Below are positions 35,797 through 44,612 of a stretch of DNA of 64,000 bases, piece after piece (the stretch's first letter is position 1; each line of letters opens with the position of its first letter). The stretch is from Panacagrimonas sp041603235 (GTDB taxonomy: Bacteria > Pseudomonadota > Gammaproteobacteria > Nevskiales > Nevskiaceae): positions 744,001-808,000 of the forward strand of contig JBFIES010000001.1 of assembly GCA_041603235.1 (NCBI GenBank). Reading direction: 5' to 3'. Position numbers and translations under genes: made by a program. The notes below the pieces were generated by a model. That model searched no databases and was not told the origin of the DNA. It was given only the letters and a program-made list of their open reading frames with translations.

Positions 35797-37089
35797 ATGC
35801 TGGATCGAATACCCACAACCGACGATGTTCGGGCTGATCAGGATTCATCGACGGACCTGGCCGCGCAGTTCACGCAGGTTCGCAAGCAAAGTGCTTCACT
35901 GATCCGCGAGCTTTCCGCTGAAGATACGGCTTTGCAGTCCATGGCGGACACCAGTCCGGCGAAGTGGCACCTGGCCCATACCACCTGGTTCTTTGAGCAG
36001 TTCCTCCTGGGGCGCGATGCCGGCTACAAGGTGCATCGCCCGCGCTGGGACTTCCTGTTCAACTCCTATTATCAAAGCGTGGGCCCCATGCATTCGCGGC
36101 CTCATCGCGGACTACTGTCACGTCCCGGATTGGCAGAGATCCTGGAGTATCGAGATGTCATTGATGCACGCGTGCAGGATCTGATGAAGGCCGGTCTTGA
36201 TCAGGCGGCAAAAGACCTGATCGAACTCGGCCTGCACCACGAACAGCAACATCAGGAGTTATTGCTGACCGATATCAAGCATCTGCTGTCCTGCAATCCT
36301 TTGCAGCCAGCCTATCGTGATCCCGCTACAAGGCCTGCAAGCGAAACTGCAACACGCGCACTGCCGCTGCAGTTTCTGCAAGGCGCGCAGGGCCTCGTGG
36401 AAATCGGTCACCAACAAGATGGCTTTGCGTTTGATTGCGAAACACCCCGCCATACCGCGCTGTTGCACCCGCATGCGCTTGCCAACCGATGCGTAAGCAA
36501 TGCCGAGTATCTGGCCTTCATCCGCGACGGCGGCTATCGCGAGGCGACGCTGTGGTTATCCGAAGGCTGGAATACCGTGCAGCGCGAGGGCTGGGCACAT
36601 CCGCTGTACTGGTCGGACGATCTGCAAACCGAGTTCACCCTGTACGGCCCGCAGCCGATTGATCCGAACGCTCCGGTGAGTCACGTCAGTTACTTTGAAG
36701 CCGATGCCTACGCCCGATGGGCCGGTGCGCGTCTGCCCACTGAAACGGAATGGGAATCCGCCGCAGCACCACTCGATGTCACCGGCAACTTTGTCGGCAG
36801 CGGCGCTCTGCATCCCAAGCCGCCAAGCGGCGGCGAAGGCCTCCAACAGATGTTCGGTGATGTCTGGGAGTGGACGGCCAGCCCCTACGTCAGTTATCCC
36901 GGCTTCAAACCTGCCGCCGGTTCACTGGGCGAATACAACGACAAGTTCATGTGCGGCCAGCAGGTTTTGCGCGGGGGCTCCTGCGTAACGCCCGATCGGC
37001 ACATGCGTGCAAGTTATCGCAACTTCTTTTATCCCGCGGACCGCTGGCAATTCATGGGCATCCGCATCGCCAAGGACCTTGAATCGTGA
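35797..37089 (+). CDS. egtB: Ergothioneine sulfoxide synthase EgtB
   Basis: EgtB is a non-heme iron enzyme that joins hercynine and a thiol (cysteine or gamma-glutamylcysteine) with O2. The 430-residue product has the DinB-like N-terminal domain with the iron ligands: His in KWHLAHTTWFFE (near 56-67) and the HHEQQHQE pair (near 148-155). A formylglycine-generating-enzyme (FGE-sulfatase) domain begins at about 195 and ends with the typical RASYRNFFYPADRWQFMGIR. No egtA or egtC is in the window, which suggests the cysteine-using type, though this is not proven. egtD follows by a GTGA overlap. Confidence 0.93.
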   Translation: MLDRIPTTDDVRADQDSSTDLAAQFTQVRKQSASLIRELSAEDTALQSMADTSPAKWHLAHTTWFFEQFLLGRDAGYKVHRPRWDFLFNSYYQSVGPMHSRPHRGLLSRPGLAEILEYRDVIDARVQDLMKAGLDQAAKDLIELGLHHEQQHQELLLTDIKHLLSCNPLQPAYRDPATRPASETATRALPLQFLQGAQGLVEIGHQQDGFAFDCETPRHTALLHPHALANRCVSNAEYLAFIRDGGYREATLWLSEGWNTVQREGWAHPLYWSDDLQTEFTLYGPQPIDPNAPVSHVSYFEADAYARWAGARLPTETEWESAAAPLDVTGNFVGSGALHPKPPSGGEGLQQMFGDVWEWTASPYVSYPGFKPAAGSLGEYNDKFMCGQQVLRGGSCVTPDRHMRASYRNFFYPADRWQFMGIRIAKDLES

Positions 37090-38069
37090 AACAAGCCAGC
37101 GCAGCGCTTCACATCGAAACCGCAGAAGATGCTGCGGAACTCATGCGTCAGGAGGTCCGGCGCGGCCTGTCGGCGCGGCCCAAGAAGCTGTCGTCGAAAT
37201 ATTTCTACGACGCGCGGGGCTCTGAATTGTTCGAGCAGATTTGCGATCTTCCGGAGTACTACCTCACGCGGACCGAACTCTCGATCCTGCGCGAACAGGG
37301 CCCTGATATCGCGAATGCGGTTGGCGATGATGCAATGGTTGTCGAATACGGCAGCGGCAGCGGCATCAAGACCGGACTGTTGCTCGATGCACTTCAGTCG
37401 CCGGTGGCTTACGTCCCCATCGAGATTTCCGAAAGCGCACTCAATGGCAGCCTTGAGGAGCTCGGCACTCGTTTCCCCGACATTGAAATGCTGCCCATGT
37501 GCGGCGATTTCACGCGGCCGCTCAGCCTGCCGAGACCCACGCAACGCAAGCCGGCGCGCCGCCTGATTTTCTTCCCGGGCTCGACCATCGGCAATTTCGA
37601 GTACAGCGATGCCATCCGCCTGCTCTCGGTCATGCGCTCGCAAATGGACGCGCAAGGACTGGCGCTGATTGGCATTGACCTGAAGAAGGACGCTGCGGTG
37701 ATTGAGGCGGCCTACAACGACAGCGCAGGCGTGACTGCAGCATTCAAGCTGAACATGCTCCATCACCTGAATCGCGAAGCGGATACCAATTTCGATGTGA
37801 GTCAGTTCGAGCACTGCGCTCGCTACAACCCGCTTCCGGGGCGCATCGAAACGCATATCCGCAGCCGCCGTGATCAGACCATTGCCATGGGTGGCTCGCA
37901 GATTGCCCAGTTTGCAGCCGGGGAAAGAATGCTCGTCGAATACAGCTGCAAATATTCGCCGCAGGACTTCGCCGGCATGGCCGGCAAGGCGGGCCTGAAG
38001 GTCGTAAACAGCTGGACCGATGCGGACCAACTCTTTTCGCTTCAGCTGCTCAGCAGGGCCGACGGCTAA
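37086..38069 (+). CDS. egtD: L-histidine N-alpha-methyltransferase EgtD
   Basis: EgtD makes hercynine (trimethyl-histidine) using three SAM. The 327-residue product (E. coli lacks it; the mycobacterial one is 321) shows LSSKYFYDARGSELFEQICDLPEYYLTR, the SAM motif EYGSGSGIKTGLLLDAL, and FFPGSTIGNF. Substrate residues follow in NMLHHLNREADTNFD. The start is GTG at 37086 overlapping the egtB stop, so the two are translationally coupled. Confidence 0.94.
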   Translation: MKQASAALHIETAEDAAELMRQEVRRGLSARPKKLSSKYFYDARGSELFEQICDLPEYYLTRTELSILREQGPDIANAVGDDAMVVEYGSGSGIKTGLLLDALQSPVAYVPIEISESALNGSLEELGTRFPDIEMLPMCGDFTRPLSLPRPTQRKPARRLIFFPGSTIGNFEYSDAIRLLSVMRSQMDAQGLALIGIDLKKDAAVIEAAYNDSAGVTAAFKLNMLHHLNREADTNFDVSQFEHCARYNPLPGRIETHIRSRRDQTIAMGGSQIAQFAAGERMLVEYSCKYSPQDFAGMAGKAGLKVVNSWTDADQLFSLQLLSRADG

Positions 38070-38144
38070 GCGCAGGCCTGAACCCGGCTTTCTGTAGACC
38101 TCAGTATCTTTCCAGGCAGCCGCGCACCCGCCCCACTGCGCGGA

Positions 38145-38384
38145 TCAGATGCTGTAGATGAGTTTCGACAGGGGAGTACGTTCCGGAAAATCGGTGCGGA
38201 TGACGACACCAAACAGGGATTCTGCGCCCCGGATGCTGCGCTCATCATGGAGCATGCGCGTAACTTTCCAGCCTAGGTCGTGTGCGTGTTGAATCACCTG
38301 TTCGCACCGCTCCACATGGGCGCGATACTGCCCATAGCGCTGGCGCGCCACAATCGTCCGCTTGCTGATCTGATCCAAGGTCAT
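38145..38384 (-). CDS. Small hypothetical protein (79 aa)
   Basis: The frame reads MTLDQISKRTIVARQRYGQYRA at its start and is rich in Arg/His (basic), with no membrane segment or signal. The ribosome-binding site AGGAGG at 38393-38398 is 8 bases from the ATG at 38384; a second ATG at 38390 is too close to it. This spacing and the isolation of the frame (convergent with egtD) suggest real translation. No family is recognised. It lies just after the boxB stop on the same strand, with a 106-base gap. Confidence 0.55.
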   Translation of the reverse strand: MTLDQISKRTIVARQRYGQYRAHVERCEQVIQHAHDLGWKVTRMLHDERSIRGAESLFGVVIRTDFPERTPLSKLIYSI

Positions 38385-38490
38385 GCGCATTGCCTCCTGC
38401 CCGTTGCGACGCAAGTATGCCCCGGCCCCGCTCGAATTCAAGAAACCGGCGCTTTGCAAACCTCTTGCAAGCGCCGTGCCGCATTGCCCA

Positions 38491-39918
38491 TCAGTTGAAA
38501 CGCACGTACTCGGCGTCAATCGGCTGCTTGTTGATGCCCACGCGCGGCGGCGAGATCCAGTTGGCAAATTTGCCAGGTTCCGTGACCGCCTTCATCAGTG
38601 AAACCACGTATTCGCGATCTTCTGCAGTCGGCATCCACTCGCCAACGCTGGCGTTCCACTCGGATTCGCTCACCGGCTTGCCTTCGGGAGACAGGTGCAC
38701 GCCAGACAAGGTACCGATCTGGCGATTGAAGGCCTTGTGCGGCAGGGTCAGGCGGAAGGGCAGACCTGCGGCTTCGATGACCTTGTTCCAGCGACCGATG
38801 CCGCCTTCGGAATCGACGATGAAATCATTGCGCAGCACTTCGTTCAGGGCGTTGAGCATCGGCACTTCCTTTTCTACGAGTTTTCCGTCCTGCACGTCGA
38901 GAATCTTGTAGGACTGATCCTTGAGCTCGTGATCGTCCTTGCGCATGCCTTCCTTGTAGCGACCCTTGAGCCCGGAGCTGTAGAACATCGCAGCATTGGA
39001 GGACTGGTCGGCGCCAAACAGATCCAGCGTCACGCTGTAGTGGAAATTCAGATAACGCTGGATGGTCTGCAAATCGATCACGCCGAGTTTGCGCACCTGA
39101 TCGGGTGCCTCGACGTTATGCTTTTTCATCATCTCGCAAGTGCGCTGGATGATGCGCGACACGCCGGTTTCACCCACGAACATGTGATGGGTTTCTTCGG
39201 TCAGCATGAATCGCGTGGTGCGCGACAGCGGATCGAAGCTGGATTCTGCCAGCGCGTTCAACTGGAACTTGCCGTCACGATCCGTGAAGTAGGTGAACAT
39301 GAAGAACGCCAGCCAGTCCGGTGTCTGCTCGTTGAAGGCACCCAGAATGCGCGGGTTATCAACCTGTCCGGAGCGGCGTTCGAGCAGGGCATCGGCTTCT
39401 TCGCGACCATCGCGACCGAAGTAGCGATGTAGCAGGTAGACCATCGCCCAGAGGTGACGCCCTTCTTCCACATTGATCTGGAACAGATTGCGCAGGTCAT
39501 AAAGCGATGGTGCAGTCAGGCCCAGCAAACGCTGCTGCTCCACCGAAGCCGGCTCGGTGTCACCCTGTGTGACGATGATGCGACGCAGGTTGGCGCGGTG
39601 TTCGCCGGGAACGTCCTGCCAAACCTCCTTGCCCTTGTGCTCGCCAAAGTGAATGCGGCGATCCTGCACCTGATCCGCCATGAAGATGCCCCAGCGGTAA
39701 TCCGGCATTTTCACGTAACCAAAGTTGGCCCAGCCCGACGGCTCCGTAGAGATGGCCGTGCGCAGGTACACATCATTCATCTGCGCGCCTTCCGGCCCCA
39801 TGTCACCCCACCAGTCCAGAAAATTGGGCTGCCAGTTTTCCAGTGCGCGTTGCAGCTTGCGGTCACTGTTGAGGTTTACGTTGTTGGGGATTTTCTGGCT
39901 GTAATCGATGCTGCCCAT
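38491..39918 (-). CDS. boxB: Benzoyl-CoA 2,3-epoxidase BoxB
   Basis: BoxB is the diiron oxygenase that, with the reductase BoxA, epoxidises benzoyl-CoA using O2 and NADPH. The 475-residue product keeps all six iron ligands by alignment to the Azoarcus enzyme with an offset of two: E122, E152 and H155 (VEEGRH), D213, E242 and H245 (TEETHH). The N-terminus MGSIDYSQKIPNNVNL is typical. The gene follows boxC on the same strand after 66 bases. The flavoprotein reductase gene boxA is not seen in the window. Confidence 0.96.
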   Translation of the reverse strand: MGSIDYSQKIPNNVNLNSDRKLQRALENWQPNFLDWWGDMGPEGAQMNDVYLRTAISTEPSGWANFGYVKMPDYRWGIFMADQVQDRRIHFGEHKGKEVWQDVPGEHRANLRRIIVTQGDTEPASVEQQRLLGLTAPSLYDLRNLFQINVEEGRHLWAMVYLLHRYFGRDGREEADALLERRSGQVDNPRILGAFNEQTPDWLAFFMFTYFTDRDGKFQLNALAESSFDPLSRTTRFMLTEETHHMFVGETGVSRIIQRTCEMMKKHNVEAPDQVRKLGVIDLQTIQRYLNFHYSVTLDLFGADQSSNAAMFYSSGLKGRYKEGMRKDDHELKDQSYKILDVQDGKLVEKEVPMLNALNEVLRNDFIVDSEGGIGRWNKVIEAAGLPFRLTLPHKAFNRQIGTLSGVHLSPEGKPVSESEWNASVGEWMPTAEDREYVVSLMKAVTEPGKFANWISPPRVGINKQPIDAEYVRFN

Positions 39919-39984
39919 GTGTGGCTCCGTCAGTTATTGAGTCTTGCAGCCCGATCACAACGGGCTTTCGCGGTTAGTGCGGGT

Positions 39985-41646
39985 TCAGACGCGTTCCATG
40001 TTGAAGTCAGCCTTCTCGCCTTTTCCGTACACCTTGAGCGCGCCCTTCTCGCCCACGGCATTGGGCCGCGTGAAGATCCAGTTCTGCCACGCTGACAGAC
40101 GGCCAAAGACGCGCGTCTCCATGGTCTCGGTGATGCCGAATCGCAGATTCGCTTCCAACCCAGTCAGTGCATCCGGCGACAGGCTGGCGCGCTCTTCCAG
40201 CGCAATGCGGATTTCATCATCCCAGTCGATGTCATCGGGCGCCTCGGTGATCAGGCCCAGTTCGACGGCCTGCGCCGGTTCAATCGCCTTGCCGATCTGT
40301 TCACGCACGGCGGCAATCTCCGCGGCATCGTCGTAGTACCGCTGCGCAATGCGGTCCTTGCCATTGACCATCGGATAGGTGCCGAAGTTGAGCGCAGAGA
40401 CCTGCAGTTTCGGCGCCTTTTCGGGCTCGTCCGGCAGGTCCAGCATGTAACTACGATCTGCGGCGAGTGCGATTTCCAGCAGGGTTCCCGCAAAACAGGA
40501 GCCTTGTTCAATCAACGCAAACAGAGTGCGCGACGAGACGTCCAACCGCGCCAGGCAGCGGCGCAACATGCCAATACTTTCCCGCACAAACCAATGATCC
40601 TTGTGCGCTTCCAGTACCGCATCGCAATCGAGCACGGCCTGCGCATCGCCTTCGCAGCGCAGCAGCCAGGTACCAAGCTCCAGTTCATTGGTACGCAAGG
40701 ACAGGATGGCGTCATCGAGTTCGCGCGCCATGCGCAGCGGCCACCAGTTGGCACCTGCTTCGAGAATACCTTCGATGTCTGTCGGTTGCGGGGCGTCCGG
40801 TGCGCGGACCGTGAGGTGCGCCAGACGCCCTGCCCGATCGCACTTCACCGATACGAATCCATACTCAATGCCGTCGTCGGTGATCGTCCGATCAAGCGGT
40901 GTCAGGGCCACGCCTTTTGCGTCTGAGGGGCGGTCGCTCTGTGCTGCGAGTTCTGCTGCACGCCTGGCAACCACTTCATCGAAAACAGCAGGCTTGGCAA
41001 TTTCATCAACCAGCTTCCAGTCTTTGGCACGCTGCCCGCGCACGCCTTCGGTGGTGATGCAGAAAATATCCGCACGGTCGTGGCGCACCTTGCGCTTGTC
41101 TGTGATGCGGGTCAGGCCGCCGGTTCCCGGCAACACACCCAGCAAGGGCACCTCCGGCAGCGACACTGCAGAACTCCGATCGTCCACGAGATAGATTTCG
41201 TCACAGGCCAGCGCCATTTCGTAACCACCGCCAGCGCAGGCGCCGTTGACCGCGGCCAGGAACTTCAGGCCGGAATGTCGGCTGGAGTCTTCAATGCCGT
41301 TTCGCGTTTCATTGGTGAATTTGCAGAAATTCACCTTCCAGGCGTGACTGGAAGTTCCGAGCATGAAAATGTTGGCGCCGGAACAGAAGATGCGATCTTT
41401 CAGGCTGCTGATCACCACGGTGCGCACTTCCGGGTGCTCAAAACGGATGCGCTGCAATGCATCGTGAAGCTCGATATCCACACCCAGATCGTAGGAATTG
41501 AGCTTGAGTTTGTAGCCCTCGCGGATACCGGCGTCTTCGGAAACATCCATGGCCAGCGTTGCAATGGCACCGTCGAAGCTCAGGCTCCAATGGCGATACC
41601 GGGAGGGGTCTGTCTGGTAGTCCACCCTGAGCGTTGAAGCCTGCAT
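39985..41646 (-). CDS. boxC: 2,3-epoxybenzoyl-CoA dihydrolase BoxC
   Basis: BoxC hydrolyses the epoxide and cleaves the ring to 3,4-dehydroadipyl-CoA semialdehyde plus formate. The 553-residue product has two crotonase-like regions. In the first, AAVNGACAGGGYEMALACDEIYLV gives the oxyanion hole and CoA loop; GTGGLTRITDKRK follows near 188-200. The second half is the ring-cleavage domain family. ATG at 41646 has AGGAG at the right distance; the frame is open to 41688 but overlaps the operators. The control region upstream carries the tandem TGCA operators. Confidence 0.95.
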   Translation of the reverse strand: MQASTLRVDYQTDPSRYRHWSLSFDGAIATLAMDVSEDAGIREGYKLKLNSYDLGVDIELHDALQRIRFEHPEVRTVVISSLKDRIFCSGANIFMLGTSSHAWKVNFCKFTNETRNGIEDSSRHSGLKFLAAVNGACAGGGYEMALACDEIYLVDDRSSAVSLPEVPLLGVLPGTGGLTRITDKRKVRHDRADIFCITTEGVRGQRAKDWKLVDEIAKPAVFDEVVARRAAELAAQSDRPSDAKGVALTPLDRTITDDGIEYGFVSVKCDRAGRLAHLTVRAPDAPQPTDIEGILEAGANWWPLRMARELDDAILSLRTNELELGTWLLRCEGDAQAVLDCDAVLEAHKDHWFVRESIGMLRRCLARLDVSSRTLFALIEQGSCFAGTLLEIALAADRSYMLDLPDEPEKAPKLQVSALNFGTYPMVNGKDRIAQRYYDDAAEIAAVREQIGKAIEPAQAVELGLITEAPDDIDWDDEIRIALEERASLSPDALTGLEANLRFGITETMETRVFGRLSAWQNWIFTRPNAVGEKGALKVYGKGEKADFNMERV

Positions 41647-41673
41647 GTCATCTCCTGAGCGCATGAATTGATA

Positions 41674-41687
41674 TGCACTATTTTGCA
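41674..41687. promoter_or_regulatory. BoxR-type operator TGCA-N6-TGCA, copy 1 (boxC promoter)
   Basis: TGCA at 41674-41677 and 41684-41687 with a 6-base spacer. This is the element bound by BzdR/BoxR-type regulators in Azoarcus. It abuts operator copy 2 directly and covers the -10 region of the predicted boxC promoter. Confidence 0.75.
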
Positions 41688-41707
41688 TGCATTATTTTGC
41701 ATGTCAA
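41680..41707 (-). promoter_or_regulatory. Predicted sigma-70 promoter of boxC-boxB
   Basis: On the minus strand TTGACA (41707-41702) is followed after 16 bases by CAAAAT (41685-41680), which matches the -10 consensus at 4 of 6 positions. The spacer and -10 overlap both operators. The boxC start is 34 bases downstream. Confidence 0.55.
41688..41701. promoter_or_regulatory. BoxR-type operator TGCA-N6-TGCA, copy 2 (boxC promoter)
   Basis: TGCA at 41688-41691 and 41698-41701 with 6 bases between. It is head to tail with copy 1 with no gap, giving four TGCA boxes. It covers the spacer between -35 and -10. Confidence 0.75.
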
Positions 41708-41795
41708 GGCGCAGCTGAACGCACCCATGGTCAGGAAAGCAGGCGAACCTTTCGACGCCCGCTACCCATGGCTTCAGGCATCCGCCCCGAACGGA

Positions 41796-42722
41796 TCAGT
41801 CGCGAGTGGCGATGGCCCGCTGAATGGCCGTGGATACCGATTCCAGGCAGGCCGAAGGCGGCTTGCCACTGGTGTCGAACAACAGATCGGCCTTGGCGTA
41901 GAAGGGTGAACGCTCTTCCAGAATCATGCGCAGGTCTTCCATCGCCTGCTTGTTGCCGGCCATGGGGCGCATATCACCCTGGGCAATGACCCGGTTCATG
42001 TGCTCTTCGGGTGAGGCGGTCAGCCAGACCGTGTAGCAACGGGACAGCAGCAGGTTGAAGGTGGCCGCCTCGGTGACGATGCCACCCGGCGTGTCGATGA
42101 CCACCGGCGTGGGATCGGCCAAGACTTCTTCCAGCGCGCGACGCTCGTAGCGACGATAAGCCGCAGGCCCGTAGAGCGAATGAATCTGATCAGGCCTGCA
42201 ACCTGCTACCCGCTCGATTTCGCGGTGCAGATCAATGAAAGGCCGACGAAGATATTCCGCCAGGCCACGACCCAGCGTGGATTTTCCTGCGCCGCGCAGG
42301 CCAATCAGGGCAATGCGGTCCAGCCGATGGTCACGTGCCTCCGGTGCACCAAAGAGACGGCTCAGCGCGGTGCGCGCCATCTCCAACTGCTCAGGCGAAC
42401 GCCCGTGCAGCAAATCCCGAATCAGCAGCCAGTCCGGGGAATCGGTGGTTTCGTCGCCCAGCAGTTCGGCCAGCGAGCAATCCAGCGCCTGTGCGATCTG
42501 GCGCAGGATCAGAATCGAAGGATTACCGATACCGGCTTCAAGATTCGCCAGATGCCGTTCCGAAACATTCGCAATCTGCGCCAGCACCTTGCGCGTAATG
42601 CCGCGCCGCGCACGCAGCCGGCGCACGCGCGCACCCATCGCGGTCTGCAGGGGGTCACGATCCTGCTCCGCCACGGTATCGCCAGGGGCGTTGTGCTTGC
42701 TCGGGACCGCAGATGGACACAT
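41796..42722 (-). CDS. boxR: Regulator BoxR (XRE HTH fused to shikimate-kinase-like domain)
   Basis: The 308-residue product has an XRE helix-turn-helix (residues about 29-85, RRGITRKVLAQIANVSERHLANLEAG). A shikimate-kinase-like domain follows, with Walker A GLRGAGKS at about 141-148 and a DTPGG strand. In the BoxR/BzdR family the kinase-like domain senses benzoyl-CoA and relieves repression. The start is taken at ATG 42722 because the upstream extension to 42911 crosses the operator and has no motif. The gene is divergent from boxD and reads in the same direction as boxC, 94 bases beyond the operator copies. Confidence 0.9.
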   Translation of the reverse strand: MCPSAVPSKHNAPGDTVAEQDRDPLQTAMGARVRRLRARRGITRKVLAQIANVSERHLANLEAGIGNPSILILRQIAQALDCSLAELLGDETTDSPDWLLIRDLLHGRSPEQLEMARTALSRLFGAPEARDHRLDRIALIGLRGAGKSTLGRGLAEYLRRPFIDLHREIERVAGCRPDQIHSLYGPAAYRRYERRALEEVLADPTPVVIDTPGGIVTEAATFNLLLSRCYTVWLTASPEEHMNRVIAQGDMRPMAGNKQAMEDLRMILEERSPFYAKADLLFDTSGKPPSACLESVSTAIQRAIATRD

Positions 42723-42758
42723 GGGGTAAGGCCCTGCACGGGGTGCTTTGACATTCAA

Positions 42759-42772
42759 TGCACTATGATGCA
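42759..42772. promoter_or_regulatory. BoxR-type operator TGCA-N6-TGCA, copy 3 (boxR/boxD divergent region)
   Basis: TGCA at 42759-42762 and 42769-42772 with a 6-base spacer that shares CTAT with operator copy 1. TTGACA lies just upstream at 42748-42753, and TATGAT (42764-42769) lies within the operator; their 10-base separation is too short for one promoter, so the exact promoter is unclear. The site can control boxD (start 42933, 160 bases away) and boxR itself (start 42722, 36 bases away). Confidence 0.7.
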
Positions 42773-42932
42773 TTTTTTGGCGCGCCACCTCAAGGAACGC
42801 TCGGCCGCCGCTGCGGGGCCTCCCCGGCCAGCCGGGCACTGGAGGCCATTCGGCAGGCGGCTTGCATCCGACCGCAACCAGAACAACGCAGGAACCGATC
42901 CTGCCCAACATTCAGCCAACGGAACCCTTTGC

Positions 42933-44504
42933 ATGAGCATCACCCTGAAAAACTACCTTGGCGGAAAGTGGATTGCTGGGACCGGCGATGGCACAGCCTT
43001 GACCGACCCTGTGCTGGGCACCGAACTCGCGCGCGCCTCTGCCGCCGGCCTTGATCTGAGCACTGGCTACGCCTTTGCTCGCAAGCACGGTGGAGCAGGC
43101 TTGCGCGCAATGAGCTTTGCCGAACGCGGCAAGGCGCTCAGGAAACTGGTGGACGTATTCAAGACCCATCGATCCCGCTACCTGCAGATATCGATGGAGA
43201 ACTCCGGCACAACCTCTGCTCACTCAAGTCCCGATGTTGACGGCGCCATCTACACCCTGGGCTACTACGCCCGGCTTGCCACTGAGCTGGGCGAGGCGCG
43301 CTATCTGGTCGATGGTGACGCCGTAGAGCTGGACCGAGAAGGCAGCTTCATTACACAACACGTGATGGTGCCCACGCGCGGCCTCGCTCTGCTGATCAAT
43401 GCCTTCAATTTTCCGGCGTGGGGCCTGTGGGAGAAGGCCGCTCCTGCCTTGCTCAGCGGCGTTCCGGTGATTGCCAAGCCCGCAACCGCCACCTGCTGGC
43501 TCACACAGGCCATGGTGGCCGACGCGATCGAAGCCAACGTCCTACCCAAAGGCGCTTTGTCGGTCATTTGCGGCTCTGGCGACGGCCTCCTGGACGCCCT
43601 TGAGCCCATGGACCGGCTCTCCTTCACTGGCTCTGCGCAAACCGCGGCCATGCTGCGCGCACACCCAGCCGTGGCTGCGCGCAGCGTGCGTACCAATGTG
43701 GAAGCTGACAGCCTGAACAGCGTCCTGCTGGACCCGGACGTCACGCCAGGCTCGGATCACTTTGGGCAATTTGCCAAGGAAATGGCTCGCGAACTGAGCA
43801 TCAAGTCCGGGCAACGCTGCACGGCGCCACGTCGCATCCTTGTACCGAAAGAAAACTACGACTCCTGCCGAGATGCGCTTTGCGCAGCCCTGAGCAAGAT
43901 CACCGTCGGGAATCCGCGCAACGAGAACGTCCGCATGGGGTCGCTGGTGAGCACCGGGCAGAAACGCGATGTTCTGCGCGGCATTTCAGAACTGCGCGAA
44001 GAAGCCGAGCTGCTGTTCGACGGCAGCAACAGCAAGCTGATCGATGCTGACCCGGAGCTCAGTGCCTGCGTTGCCCCCTACCTGCTGGGCATCAAGAACG
44101 GCGCTCACGCCCGCGAAGTGCATGAACTGGAAGTTTTTGGCCCGGTAGCCACGCTCATTGGCTATGACAATATCGAACAGGCCCGCGAGTTCATCGAAGC
44201 AGGTCAGGGATCGCTGGTGTGCTCGGTTTATGCTGCCAATCCGGAGTTCGGAGTACGTGCATCACTTGAGCTGGCGCATGCGCATGGACGGGTTCACGTC
44301 ATCACGCCAGCCGTCAGCACCAGCCACAGCGGTCAAGGCAACGTGATGCCCAGTTCCATCCACGGCGGGCCCGGACGTGCCGGAGGCGGCGAAGAACTTG
44401 GGGGCCTGCGCGGACTGCAGTTCTATCATCAACGCAGCGCCATCCAGATTGAATGCGACGGACTCGCTGCAATCGCGGACAATGGCAGAATTTACACACC
44501 CTGA
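42933..44504 (+). CDS. boxD: 3,4-dehydroadipyl-CoA semialdehyde dehydrogenase BoxD
   Basis: BoxD oxidises the BoxC product to 3,4-dehydroadipyl-CoA, with NADP. The 523-residue product is an aldehyde dehydrogenase with the cofactor segments NAFNFPAWGLWEKAAPALL and the FTGSAQTA region near 230. Catalytic residues lie in NVEADSLNSVLLDPD and the nucleophile Cys in IKSGQRCTAPRRILV near 290. The ATG at 42933 (MSITLKNYLGGKW) matches the family; the long open frame back to 42180 is an artefact of high GC opposite boxR. The 160-base leader after the operator holds nothing I recognise. Confidence 0.92.
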   Translation: MSITLKNYLGGKWIAGTGDGTALTDPVLGTELARASAAGLDLSTGYAFARKHGGAGLRAMSFAERGKALRKLVDVFKTHRSRYLQISMENSGTTSAHSSPDVDGAIYTLGYYARLATELGEARYLVDGDAVELDREGSFITQHVMVPTRGLALLINAFNFPAWGLWEKAAPALLSGVPVIAKPATATCWLTQAMVADAIEANVLPKGALSVICGSGDGLLDALEPMDRLSFTGSAQTAAMLRAHPAVAARSVRTNVEADSLNSVLLDPDVTPGSDHFGQFAKEMARELSIKSGQRCTAPRRILVPKENYDSCRDALCAALSKITVGNPRNENVRMGSLVSTGQKRDVLRGISELREEAELLFDGSNSKLIDADPELSACVAPYLLGIKNGAHAREVHELEVFGPVATLIGYDNIEQAREFIEAGQGSLVCSVYAANPEFGVRASLELAHAHGRVHVITPAVSTSHSGQGNVMPSSIHGGPGRAGGGEELGGLRGLQFYHQRSAIQIECDGLAAIADNGRIYTP

Positions 44505-44612
44505 TTGGGCATACCGTCAAACGGAATCCAATCCGTAAGACCCGCCTGCCTGGCCACGATCAGCCATCAGGGCTATCACTAGAACTATGAACTCAGGGGA
44601 AGCAAACTCAAA

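Noticed and set aside
37029..38030. 333-codon minus-strand frame opposite egtD
   Set aside because: egtD has all its motifs and a coupled start; the reverse frame has none.
42180..42932. 250-codon upstream extension of boxD
   Set aside because: The open frame runs antisense to boxR and through the operator; BoxD homologues begin at the ATG at 42933.
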